Assembly (NCBI RefSeq): GCF_030815405.1
Contig: NZ_JAUSWX010000001.1
Coordinates: forward strand, 2,046,001 to 2,110,000
Length of the DNA stretch: 64,000 nt
Direction of reading: 5' to 3'
From: Agromyces albus
Lineage (GTDB): Bacteria; Actinomycetota; Actinomycetes; Actinomycetales; Microbacteriaceae
Below, piece by piece: positions 34,674-42,955 of the stretch. The notes beneath the pieces were generated by a model. That model was not told the origin of the DNA. It ran no database searches and saw nothing but the letters and a program-made list of their open reading frames with translations. The translations under genes and the position numbers were made by a program. Each line of letters opens with the position of its first letter. The first letter of the stretch is position 1.

Positions 34674-36425
34674 ATGAAGCTCCCTAAGAAGGCGGTCGCT
34701 GTAGCGTCCGCTCTGGCGATGGTCGGCCTGCTGACCTCGTGCATCGGCGGCGCCCCGGAGGCCGAACAAGCCACCATCTCCGAGTTCCCCGACAAGTGGG
34801 ACGAGGAGATCACGGTCGACGTCTTCGACGAACTCGCGAACTACATGGGCATTCAGGAGGGCTGGTTCGGCGACCTCGTGAAGAAGAAGTTCAACATGAA
34901 GCTGAACATCATCGCCCCGAACGTCGCCGGCGGCGGCGACACCCTCTACAACACCCGCGTCTCAGCCGGCAACCTCGGTGACCTCATCGTCACCGCCAAG
35001 GGGAAGAAGCTCAACGAGCTCGTCGAAGGCGGCCTGGTGCTGGACAGCGCGCCGTTCTACCCTGCGATGAAGAACGTCGAGAAGTTCGACACCGCGGTCA
35101 CGCATCTCAACGATGGCAAAGACGGCGTGTACGCCTTCCCGACGTCGGTGTCGTCGATCAAGCCGACCGAGCCCTCGGAGGGGATCGACCCGACCTTCGG
35201 GCCGTATCTTCGCTGGGACCTCTACAAGCAGCTCGGCTATCCGGAGCTGAACACCCTCGAGGACCTCCTTCCCGTGCTGAAGGACATGCAGGACCTCGAG
35301 CCCACCGCTCCCAACGGCGCCAGGGTCTACGCCATCTCCCTGTTCAAGGACTGGGACGGCAACATGATGGTCACGGCGAAGCAGCCGACCACGTTCTACG
35401 GCTACGACGAGCGCGGCTTCGTGCTGGCGAAGGCGGACGGCTCGGACTACCAGAGCATCCTCGACGACGACGGCGAGTACCTGCGCACGCTGAAGTTCTA
35501 CTACGAGGCCAACCAGCTCGGGCTGGTCGACCCCGAGTCGACGACGCAGAACTACGACACCATGTGGTCCAAGGTCCAGAACGGGCAGGTGCTGTTCTCC
35601 TGGTGGCCGTGGCTCGGCCAGGCCGCATACAACACCGACGCCAACACCCAGGCCGGCAAGGGCTTCCAGATCGCCCCGCTCAAGGACATGAAGGTGTTCG
35701 CGTACGGAGCCGAGGCGTACGGCGCAGAGCCGGTCATCACGATCGGCTCGAAGGCGAAGGATCCCGAGCGCATCGCCGCGTTCATCGACTGGCTGTACTC
35801 GCCGGAAGGCACTTACGCCAACAACAGCCAGACCATGGGGGCCGCGGGTCCGCAGGGTCTCACCTGGGATCTCGACGACTCCGGCCAGCCGGCGCTCACC
35901 GAGCTCGGCCAGCAGGCCTTCATCGGCGGTGAGGCCGAGGTTCCGGCCGAGTGGGGTGGCGGCAGCTACATCGACGGCGGATCGACGCTCAACGTGTCGG
36001 CTGTCCTTCCGGCCGACGTCGACAAGGAGACTGGACTGCCGTTCAACTACAAGACGTGGCCGACGTACCAGGAACTGGTGAAGACGCCGCTCTCGGAGGA
36101 CTGGAAGGCCAAGATGGGCGACGCGCCGACCACGATGGACTACCTGAAGGACAACGATCAGCTGCTCGTTGCGCCCGGTGCCAGCTACACGCCGCCGACC
36201 GACCCATCGGAGATCGAGACGCTGCGCAACCAGGTCAAGGCCGTGATTGTCCAGTACTCATGGAAGATGTCCTTCGCCGCCAGCGAAGCGGAATTCGACC
36301 AGCTGAAGGGCCAGCTGCAGGAGGAGGCCGAGGGCCTGGGCTACGACAAGGTTCTCGAGTTCGACATGGAGTCCGCCAAGGCGCAGAACGAGGCGCGCGA
36401 GAAGGTGGCCGAGAAACTCGGCTGA
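34674..36425 (+). CDS. Oligosaccharide-binding lipoprotein, copy 1 (LipO/YtcQ-like)
   Basis: A 583-aa large binding protein of the LplB/YtcP-linked group. Lipoprotein signal MKLPKKAVAVASALAMVGLLTSC (lipobox LLTSC, Cys23), then IGGAPEAEQATISEFPDKWDEEITVDVFDELANYMG. Aromatic-rich segments such as FSWWPWLGQAAYN and LTWDLDDSGQPALTELG mark the sugar-binding lobes. AAAGGAAAGC precedes the ATG, and a perfect hairpin follows the stop. It is the last gene of the first transport unit. The paralogue at 37027 is identical over most of its length by eye, so the pair arose by recent tandem duplication. Confidence 0.93.
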   Translation: MKLPKKAVAVASALAMVGLLTSCIGGAPEAEQATISEFPDKWDEEITVDVFDELANYMGIQEGWFGDLVKKKFNMKLNIIAPNVAGGGDTLYNTRVSAGNLGDLIVTAKGKKLNELVEGGLVLDSAPFYPAMKNVEKFDTAVTHLNDGKDGVYAFPTSVSSIKPTEPSEGIDPTFGPYLRWDLYKQLGYPELNTLEDLLPVLKDMQDLEPTAPNGARVYAISLFKDWDGNMMVTAKQPTTFYGYDERGFVLAKADGSDYQSILDDDGEYLRTLKFYYEANQLGLVDPESTTQNYDTMWSKVQNGQVLFSWWPWLGQAAYNTDANTQAGKGFQIAPLKDMKVFAYGAEAYGAEPVITIGSKAKDPERIAAFIDWLYSPEGTYANNSQTMGAAGPQGLTWDLDDSGQPALTELGQQAFIGGEAEVPAEWGGGSYIDGGSTLNVSAVLPADVDKETGLPFNYKTWPTYQELVKTPLSEDWKAKMGDAPTTMDYLKDNDQLLVAPGASYTPPTDPSEIETLRNQVKAVIVQYSWKMSFAASEAEFDQLKGQLQEEAEGLGYDKVLEFDMESAKAQNEAREKVAEKLG

Positions 36426-36437
36426 TCTCCGCGTGAA

Positions 36438-36475
36438 GCAGAACACCCCCGGACTTGCGTCCGGGGGTGTTCTGC
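36438..36475 (+). terminator. Hairpin after binding-protein copy 1
   Basis: A perfect 17-bp stem (left arm 36438-36454, right arm 36459-36475, core CCCCCGGAC) with TTGC loop starts 13 bp after the stop codon. No U-run follows. A shorter hairpin with the same core follows copy 2. Confidence 0.8.
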
Positions 36476-36597
36476 GTGCGAGGCGGGTGTGTTCGGTGTT
36501 GCTCAGGGGCCGACGGGATCTTCTGCGGCCCTGGATGGCGGATGAGGCCGCAGAGCCTGCGTCGCCGGGAGCCGAGGCAGCCTGCCGGCTGGCTGCG

Positions 36598-36681
36598 TGA
36601 GAGCGCTCCAACGTTATCGAGGCGTTATCGACAAAGCTTTGACGAATCCGGCTCGGACTGGATATTGTCGAAGCGATTCGA
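36598..36681 (+). promoter_or_regulatory. Duplicated promoter/operator region for binding-protein copy 2
   Basis: A second copy of the 32507-32601 control region: dyad TGAGAGCGCTCCAA (36598-36611), TTGACG (36639-36644), 18-bp spacer, TATTGT (36663-36668), and operator TCGAAGCGATTCGA (36668-36681). All elements are kept although the permeases behind it are gone, so the second binding protein probably has its own regulated promoter. Confidence 0.75.
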
Positions 36682-36733
36682 TTGTTGCAACATCGAACAA
36701 ATTCGAACCGCACAATCATCACAAAGGAGTGAC

Positions 36734-37030
36734 ATGAGCGGGCGCTTGAATACCCGGACTCCCCCCGGTGGTGTACGTTCTGCCGTTCATCGTGCAGCCG
36801 TTCTTCGTATGTCCCGGGGATGCTGGGGTCATCTTCTCCGCAGTCGCCCAGTGGAATCCCTTCCAGGACACCTTGATCTTCATGAGCGATCGAAGTCGGA
36901 CACTCGGAGCACACCTGCGGCCGATCATCTCATCTATCCCCTGTTCCAAGCGCTTCTTCGTGAAGGGCATCATGCTCGGCGCGGTCAAGGGCTGACTGCC
37001 TCCGGGCACAATCTGAAAGGAAAGCAATGA
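36734..37030 (+). other. Chimeric leader ORF ending in ATGA overlap with binding-protein copy 2
   Basis: A 98-codon ORF with AAAGGAG before its ATG. It begins MSGRLNTRTPP, like the leader at 32655, then reads through the permease scar mostly out of the permease frame and stops in TGA overlapping the ATG of the second binding protein (37027-37030). Whether the product matters or only ribosome delivery does is unknown; the protein itself has no recognisable fold. Confidence 0.45.
36770..36994 (+). pseudogene. Remnants of a second YtcP-type permease gene
   Basis: Three blocks match the intact permease at 33714-34634: 36770-36806 with 34157-34193 (VLPFIVQPFF), 36831-36897 with 34332-34398 (IFSAVAQWNPFQDTLIF), and 36920-36994 with 34560-34634 (YPLF...RFFVKGIMLGAVKG). 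The parts between are deleted, and single-base indels break the frame. The rest of the 36426-37026 gap holds the terminator and the duplicated promoter. Confidence 0.85.
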
Positions 37031-38775
37031 AGCTCCCAAAGAAAGCGGTCGCGATTGCGTCCGCTCTGGCGATGGTCGGCCTGCTGACCTCGTGCATCGG
37101 CGGCGCCCCAGAGGAACGCGCCGCCATTTCCGAGTTCCCCGACAAGTGGGACGAGGAGATCACGATCGATGTCTTCGACGGGGTCGCGAACTACATGGGC
37201 ATCCAAGAGGGATGGTTCGGCGAACTCGTGAAGAAGAAGTTCAACATGAAGCTGAACTTCATCGCCCCGAACATCGCCGGCGGTGGCGACACCCTGTACA
37301 ACACGCGTGTCTCGGCCGGCAACCTCGGCGACCTCATCGTCATCGACAAGGGGATGAAGCTCGACGAGCTCGTCCAGGGCGGCCTGGTGCTGGACAGCAC
37401 GCCGTTCTACCCGGCGATGACCAACGTCGAGAAGTTCGACACCGCGGTCACGCATCTCAACGAGGGCAAGGACGGCATCTTCGCCTTCCCGACGATGATG
37501 TCGTCGATCAAGCCCACCGAACCCGATGGGGGGGTCGACCCGTCGTTCGGGCCGTATCTTCGCTGGGATCTGTACAAGCAGCTCGGCTATCCGGAGTTGA
37601 ACACGCTCGAGGATATCCTTCCGGTGCTGAAGCAGATGCAGGACCTCGAGCCCACGGCTCCGAACGGCGCCAAGGTCTATGCCCTCTCGCTGTTCAAGGA
37701 CTGGGACAGCAACGGGATCGTCACGGCGAAGCAGCCGGCGGCGTTCTACGGCTATGAGGACATGGGCTTCGCTGTGGCCAAGGCGGATGGTTCGGATTAC
37801 CACGCGCTCCTCGACGACGACAGCGAGTACCTGCGCGCGCTGAAGTTCTATCACGAGGCCAACAAGCTCGGCCTCATCGACCCCGAGTCGACGACGCAGA
37901 ACTACGACACCATGTTCTCGAAGGTGCAGAACGGGCAGGTGCTGTTCTCCTGGTGGCCGTGGCTCGGACAGTCCGCGTACAACAACGACGCCAACACCCA
38001 GGCCGGAAAGGGCTTCGAGATCGTCCCGCTCAAGGACATGAACGTGCTGACTTTCGGTGCCGAGGTATACGGCGGAGCGCAGACCTTCGCGATCGGCTCG
38101 AAGGCGAAGGACCCCGAGCGCATCGCCGCGTTCATCGACTGGCTGTACTCGCCGGAGGGGCGCCACGCCAACGACGGCAAGGTCATGGCAGCCGCAGGTC
38201 CGAAGGGTCTCACCTGGGAGCTGGACGACTCCGGCCAGCCCGCGCTGACCGAGCTCGGCAGGAAGATCTTCATCGGGGGCGATGCCGAGGTTCCCGCCGA
38301 GTGGGGCGGTGGCAGCTTCGTCGACGGGGGGTCTCAGATGAACGTGTCGGCGGTTCTCCCGGCCGACATCGACAAGGAGACCGGCCTGCCCTTCAGCTAC
38401 AGGACCTGGCCGACGTATCAGGCGCTCGTGGAGACGCCGCTCTCGGCGGACTGGAAGGCCAAGATGGGCGGCGCGCCGACCACGATGGACTACCTGAGGG
38501 ACAACGACCAGCTGCTCGTCGCGACCGGTGCCAGCTACACCACGCCGACGGACTCCTCGGAGATCCAGACCCTGCGCAAGCAGGTCGAACCGATCGTCGT
38601 TCAGTACTCCTGGAAGATGGTGTTCGCCAGCACCGACGCCGAGTTCGACCAGCTGAAGGCCGACATGCAGGAAGAGGCGAAGGGCCTGGGGTACGACAAG
38701 GTCCTCGAGGTCGACCTCGAGCGCGCCAAGGAGCGCAACGAGGAGCGCGAGAAGGTGGCCAAGGAATTCGGCTGA
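37027..38775 (+). CDS. Oligosaccharide-binding lipoprotein, copy 2
   Basis: A 582-aa paralogue of the 34674 protein, with the same lipobox (LLTSC) and the same layout; most positions are identical, with substitutions scattered through, for example the loop around KMQAFAI-type positions where copy 1 has AYGAEAYGAEPVITIGSK and copy 2 TFGAEVYGGAQTFAIGSK. The reading frame is fully open, so it is under selection or very young. It has its own promoter but no permeases, and must share those encoded upstream, perhaps with altered ligand range. A hairpin follows the stop. Confidence 0.92.
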   Translation: MKLPKKAVAIASALAMVGLLTSCIGGAPEERAAISEFPDKWDEEITIDVFDGVANYMGIQEGWFGELVKKKFNMKLNFIAPNIAGGGDTLYNTRVSAGNLGDLIVIDKGMKLDELVQGGLVLDSTPFYPAMTNVEKFDTAVTHLNEGKDGIFAFPTMMSSIKPTEPDGGVDPSFGPYLRWDLYKQLGYPELNTLEDILPVLKQMQDLEPTAPNGAKVYALSLFKDWDSNGIVTAKQPAAFYGYEDMGFAVAKADGSDYHALLDDDSEYLRALKFYHEANKLGLIDPESTTQNYDTMFSKVQNGQVLFSWWPWLGQSAYNNDANTQAGKGFEIVPLKDMNVLTFGAEVYGGAQTFAIGSKAKDPERIAAFIDWLYSPEGRHANDGKVMAAAGPKGLTWELDDSGQPALTELGRKIFIGGDAEVPAEWGGGSFVDGGSQMNVSAVLPADIDKETGLPFSYRTWPTYQALVETPLSADWKAKMGGAPTTMDYLRDNDQLLVATGASYTTPTDSSEIQTLRKQVEPIVVQYSWKMVFASTDAEFDQLKADMQEEAKGLGYDKVLEVDLERAKERNEEREKVAKEFG

Positions 38776-38794
38776 TCCCGCGCACGTAAAGGCA

Positions 38795-38827
38795 GAAGAC
38801 CCCCGGACATGCCGTCCGGGGGTCTTC
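38795..38827 (+). terminator. Hairpin after binding-protein copy 2
   Basis: A 14-bp perfect stem (GAAGACCCCCGGAC and its complement) with a 5-nt loop, 19 bp after the stop. It lies between convergent genes and could act in both directions. Confidence 0.75.
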
Positions 38828-38913
38828 TTCGTGTTCGGTGGATGTCGATGGTGTTGCAGGCTCCGACGAGATGCCTGCGGCCCAAGACGTCGGGCCACGG
38901 GATCTCGTGGAAG

Positions 38914-39519
38914 CTACGGACGGTGCCGTGCGAAGGCGCTGCGGAAGAGGAAAGCGGCGGCGTACGCGCCGACCGAGAAGCCTATGGTTCCCATGATCAC
39001 CAGGAACGGCGGGAAGAGCACGCTGATGCACACGAGCGCCACCGGGATCATCACCAGGCCGAACGTGCGCACGGGTTCTGCGGCGGCGAGCAGCATGGCG
39101 TTCTTCAGGGTGCGGCGGATGCCGTCGTCGAAGGTCGCCACAAGTGCCATGGCGTAGAGGAACGCGGCGAAGAGGAAGACGGCGGCGAGTGCGGCGATCA
39201 CGCCGGCGGCGGTGCCCAGCGCCGTGGGCGTGGACATCCAGAACACGGCGCTGAACGCCAGCAGCGCGATCGGTACCAGCAGCGCGAGGGCGGTGAGCGC
39301 ACCGCGGCGGAAGTTGCGCATGAACGCGGGGAAGAAGTCGGCCACAGGCCGGCCGGTCTCGTCGTCGGAATAGCGGATGGCGACCTCGAACAGCGCGCTC
39401 GTCGCGGCGCCGATCGTGACGATCGGAACGCACGAGACGAGGTACATCAGATTCAATGCGACGAACTCGATGAACGTCGACAGCCCCTGCACCGAGCGGC
39501 TGTTCGGGTCGATCCTCAT
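38914..39519 (-). CDS. YesL-type membrane protein (DUF624)
   Basis: A 201-aa integral membrane protein with about five hydrophobic helices (first about 18-40, others near 75-95, 100-130, 150-190). It fits the YesL/DUF624 family by NLMYLVSCVPIVTIGAATSALFEVAIR at the start; these proteins are habitually encoded next to LplB/YtcP-type oligosaccharide importers (as yesL with yesOPQ in Bacillus). The molecular function is unknown; assistance or control of the transporter is inferred. Its ATG overlaps the LacI stop (ATGA). Confidence 0.82.
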   Translation of the reverse strand: MRIDPNSRSVQGLSTFIEFVALNLMYLVSCVPIVTIGAATSALFEVAIRYSDDETGRPVADFFPAFMRNFRRGALTALALLVPIALLAFSAVFWMSTPTALGTAAGVIAALAAVFLFAAFLYAMALVATFDDGIRRTLKNAMLLAAAEPVRTFGLVMIPVALVCISVLFPPFLVIMGTIGFSVGAYAAAFLFRSAFARHRP

Positions 39520-40520
39520 CGGCCGGTGACCTCCGCCCGCTCGGGCGCGATCGCGCCGCGCGACGAGGCGAGAACCGCTGGCAGCAGGCGCACCTTCGGC
39601 GTGCTCTCACCGGCGAGCAGCGCGATGATCGCCTGCGTGGCGGCGATTCCGAGCCCCTCGGCCGGCAGGTCGATGCTGTCGACCAGGGTGGGCACGGTGC
39701 GCGCGATGTCGGCCGGGCAGAGGGCGATCGCCTCCAGACCGTCGATCGTCGCGGCGCGCGCCGCGACGTGGGCCAGTGCACCCTCGTTGTGGATGAACAG
39801 TCCCGTCACATCGGGATGCTCGGCGAGCACGGCGTTCAGCACCCGGACCGACTCGTGCGTGGTCGGGCACTGATGCACCGTCGCCGGGACGTCGTGCTCC
39901 GCGCACGCGGCGAGGAACCCGCGGGAGAGTCGTTCGGCGTAGGAGGTGTGCCGGTCGATCACCTCGCGCGGCGAGCCGAGCAGGGCCACCCGGAGGTGGC
40001 CCAGCGCGATCAGCCGCTCGGCCGCCATGCGGCCGGCGGCCTCGAAGTCGAAGTCGACGCAGGTCAGCTCCTCAGCACCACGGGGCAGGCCGACCAGCAC
40101 GCTCGGGGCGGCGAGTTCACGCAGCGTGGCGATGCGGGGATCGTCGGACTCGACATCCATCAGCAGCAGCGCATCGACCATCGAGGCGCCGGTCGCCCGG
40201 TGCAGGCCCTCGGCGTCGTCGCTGGTCAGCAGCAGGATGTCGTAGTGGTGCACCCGTGCCTCGCGCACGATGCCGGCGACGATCTCCATGACGACGTGCA
40301 CGTCGACTCCGGAGCGCAGCGGTGCCTGCAGGCCGATCACGTTCGTGGATCGCGACGCGAGAGACCGGGCGCTCGCGTGCGGTCGGTACTCGAGTGCGTC
40401 GATCGCGCGCTCGACGCGTTCCTTCGTGTCCTGCGAGATCGTTCTCTTGCCGCTCATCACGTATGAGACGGTCGAGATGGAGACCCCGGCGGCCTGTGCG
40501 ACGTCTGCGATGGTCACCAT
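39516..40520 (-). CDS. LacI-family repressor, second copy in the island
   Basis: A 334-aa LacI/GalR protein: HTH at residues 3-24 (TIADVAQAAGVSISTVSYVMSGKRTI), hinge ARSLASRSTNVIGL, then sensor domain. ATG at 40520 with GAGGGGGAA upstream. The recognition-helix core is identical to that of the first LacI, so both should read the same operator. The nearest operator (40846-40859) lies between this gene and GH42. It forms a two-gene unit with YesL. The start overlaps the end of the GH95-like remnant by 7 bp. Confidence 0.92.
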   Translation of the reverse strand: MVTIADVAQAAGVSISTVSYVMSGKRTISQDTKERVERAIDALEYRPHASARSLASRSTNVIGLQAPLRSGVDVHVVMEIVAGIVREARVHHYDILLLTSDDAEGLHRATGASMVDALLLMDVESDDPRIATLRELAAPSVLVGLPRGAEELTCVDFDFEAAGRMAAERLIALGHLRVALLGSPREVIDRHTSYAERLSRGFLAACAEHDVPATVHQCPTTHESVRVLNAVLAEHPDVTGLFIHNEGALAHVAARAATIDGLEAIALCPADIARTVPTLVDSIDLPAEGLGIAATQAIIALLAGESTPKVRLLPAVLASSRGAIAPERAEVTGR

Positions 40521-40816
40521 CGGTTCCCCCTCGGTTCTCTGTGAGCGGGCGGTCCTGCGGTGAGGACGACGGATCGGATGCCGATCACCGGCCCGCTCAT
40601 CTCTATTGTGGTGTGCCGGTCGCTGCGAAGCCGCAGGTTCGCGACCTCGCCGCGCTCCCAGTCGATGTCGACGTTCAGCCACAGCCGCTCGGCGCCGGTG
40701 CGGCCCTGACAGGATGCCCCGCGCACGCCGTTGCCCACCGGGAAGGCGTCGGTCGACCGCGCGGCCGTGCAATCGGAACGCAGCACGTGAAGGCCTTCGC
40801 GAAGCATCGTGGACAT
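40514..40816 (-). pseudogene. Remnant resembling a GH95 alpha-L-fucosidase (internal deletion)
   Basis: A 100-codon open frame (ATG 40816). STDAFPVGNGVRGA...ERLWLN matches the GH95 N-terminal motif (PVGNGRxGAM...ERLQLNxD). The following VDIDWERGEVANLRLRSDRHTTI resembles the C-terminal domain of the same family. An intact GH95 has about 750 residues, so nearly all of the catalytic domain would be missing. It may be a non-functional scar or, less likely, a short regulatory peptide. The family call is by motif recall only. Confidence 0.5.
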
Positions 40817-40845
40817 CGGCACGTGGCTAGTATATGGTCTCGTTG

Positions 40846-40859
40846 TTGAAGCGCTTCGA
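40846..40859. promoter_or_regulatory. LacI-type operator TTGAAGCGCTTCGA
   Basis: One base different from the perfect palindrome. It lies 12 bp before the GH42 start and on the upstream side of the divergent remnant/LacI unit, so one repressor could control both directions. Confidence 0.8.
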
Positions 40860-40870
40860 CAATCGCAACG

Positions 40871-42955
40871 ATGAGAGAGAAAATGTCGATGGAGACACCT
40901 GCCACCGGCGTGTTCGGGACCTTGACGGCCGAACGCGGCATCCTGTTCGGCGGCGACTACAACCCCGAGCAGTGGGAGCCGTCGGTCTGGCGGGAAGACG
41001 TCGAGCTGATGCAGCAGGCCGGCGTCAACCTGGTCACGGTCGGCGTCTTCAGCTGGGCGCGCATCGAGCCGTCCCCCGGCGTGCGCGACTTCGCCTGGCT
41101 CGATGAGGTGCTCGACCTGCTGCACTCCGCCGGCATCGCCGTCGACCTCGCCACGCCCACCGCGTCGCCGCCGCCCTGGCTCGGGGTGCGGTATCCCGAG
41201 ACCCTGCCCGTCGACCCCGACGGCGTGCGCCTCGTCGCCGGTTCGCGCAACCAGTTCTCCCCCGCCTCGAGGGTCTATCGCGAGCACGCGCTCGCGATCA
41301 CGCGCGACCTCGCTGCGAGGTACGCCGATCATCCGGCCGTGCACATGTGGCACGTCGGCAACGAATTCGGACAACTCGACTACGGCGACGAGGCCGCCCG
41401 CGAGTTCCGCAGCTGGCTGCGCGCTCGCTACGGCACCGTCGAGCAGCTCAACGAGGCCTGGGCGACGACCTTCTGGTCGCAGCGATACGACGACTTCGAG
41501 GAGATCATGCCTCCGCGGCGCATGCCGTACCTCGTCAATCCGACGCAGTCCGTCGACTTCCGTCGGTACACCTCCGACCAGCTGCTGCGCTGCTACGTCG
41601 AACTCCGCGACGCGATCAGGGACGCCGGCGCGAGGCATCCGATCACGACGAACTTCATGGGGCTGTTCGAGCACGTCGACTACCGGTCATGGGCCGGCGA
41701 GGTCGACGTCATCGCCGACGACCAGTACCCCGACCCCACCGACCCGGACTCACCCGCCGACTACGCCCTCGTGCAAGATCTGATGCGTTCCCTCGGCGGC
41801 GGTCGCCCCTGGATGCTCATGGAGCAGGCCGCCACCATGTCGTGGCGGCCGCACAACGTGCCGAAGTCGCCCGCGCGCGCCCGGCTCGACTCGCTGCAGG
41901 CCGTCGCGCGCGGCGCCGACGGCATCTGCTACTTCCAGTGGCGCCAGTCCCGCGCGGGGTCGGAACGCTTCCACTCCGGGATGCTGCCCCACGCCGGCGC
42001 CGATACCGAGGTCTTCGCCGGGATCTGCCGGCAGGGCGCCGAGCTGCACGCGCTGCGCGAGGTGGTCGGCACCGCGGTATCCGCCGACGTCGCACTGCTC
42101 TTCGACTGGACGAGCTGGTGGGCCGGGCAGACACAGGGCCGGCCCACCGATCGGCTCTCCACCCTCGAGCAACTCAGGCGCTGGTATCGCGAATTGTGGC
42201 GACGCGGCATCTCCGCGGACATCGTCGCGCCGGGTGCCGACCTCTCGGCCTACCGCGCGATCCTCGTGCCGCACAGCTACGTGATCGAGCCGGCCGCCGC
42301 CAGGGCACTGCACGAGGCCGTCGCCGCCGGCGCTCAGCTGGCGATCGGCCCGTTCAGCGGCGTCGCCGACGCACGGGGTCACATCCTGCAGGGCAGATCA
42401 CCCGTGCTGCTGCGCGAGCTCGTCGGCGTGAGCGGCGAGGAATGGTGCCCGCTGCCCGGCACGACGCCGATTCGCGCCGCGGCGGGCTGGACTCCCGACG
42501 GCGAGCTCGCGGCTTCGATCATCGCGGAGAAGCTGCGCGCCGACGGCGCCGAGGTCCGCGCGACGTTCGCGACCGGCCTCCTCGCCGGCCGTCCCGCGGT
42601 CACCCGGAACGCGGTCGGGAACGGCGTCGCCTGGTACGTCGGTGCTGTGCCGTCCGACGACCTGCTGTCGGCGGTGCTGCACGAGGTGCTCGCACACGCC
42701 GGGGTGCGCGGCGCCCTGCAGTCGTCTGCCGACGCACACGACTCGCCGGCCGATACGCGCGACGAGTTCCTCCCGCCAGGCCTCCAGGCGGTGCGTCGCG
42801 GCTCGCTCCTGTTCCTGCTGAACCACGGGGACGAACCCGTCTCGGTCGCCGTGCCGGCTGGCGCGGTCGACCTCCTGACCGATGAGCGCACCGGAGCCAC
42901 CGTCGTCGTGGCACCCGAAGACGCGAGAGTACTGAGCGAAAGGCGAACGGCGTGA
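40871..42955 (+). CDS. GH42 beta-galactosidase
   Basis: A 694-aa family 42 enzyme. Acid/base Glu165 (HMWHVGNEFGQLD), nucleophile Glu318 (WMLMEQAATMSWRPHN), substrate entry motif GGDYNPEQW (about 28). Domains: TIM barrel (1-390), trimerisation domain (about 400-620), small C-terminal beta-domain. The cysteine zinc cluster seen in thermophilic GH42 is absent. Possible starts at 40871, 40883 and 40889 differ by a few residues; the first is used. No signal peptide. Some GH42 enzymes act on galacto-oligosaccharides or alpha-L-arabinopyranosides. It overlaps GH3 by GTGA. Confidence 0.92.
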   Translation: MREKMSMETPATGVFGTLTAERGILFGGDYNPEQWEPSVWREDVELMQQAGVNLVTVGVFSWARIEPSPGVRDFAWLDEVLDLLHSAGIAVDLATPTASPPPWLGVRYPETLPVDPDGVRLVAGSRNQFSPASRVYREHALAITRDLAARYADHPAVHMWHVGNEFGQLDYGDEAAREFRSWLRARYGTVEQLNEAWATTFWSQRYDDFEEIMPPRRMPYLVNPTQSVDFRRYTSDQLLRCYVELRDAIRDAGARHPITTNFMGLFEHVDYRSWAGEVDVIADDQYPDPTDPDSPADYALVQDLMRSLGGGRPWMLMEQAATMSWRPHNVPKSPARARLDSLQAVARGADGICYFQWRQSRAGSERFHSGMLPHAGADTEVFAGICRQGAELHALREVVGTAVSADVALLFDWTSWWAGQTQGRPTDRLSTLEQLRRWYRELWRRGISADIVAPGADLSAYRAILVPHSYVIEPAAARALHEAVAAGAQLAIGPFSGVADARGHILQGRSPVLLRELVGVSGEEWCPLPGTTPIRAAAGWTPDGELAASIIAEKLRADGAEVRATFATGLLAGRPAVTRNAVGNGVAWYVGAVPSDDLLSAVLHEVLAHAGVRGALQSSADAHDSPADTRDEFLPPGLQAVRRGSLLFLLNHGDEPVSVAVPAGAVDLLTDERTGATVVVAPEDARVLSERRTA

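Noticed and set aside
36426..37026. An intact small permease or regulator in the gap between the two binding proteins
   Set aside because: Only three permease blocks with frame-breaking indels are present; there is no full-length frame with the permease sequence.
40829..40834. A strong minus-strand promoter (TATACT) before the GH95-like remnant
   Set aside because: The hexamer is good but no -35 box lies at proper spacing, so I do not list it as a promoter.
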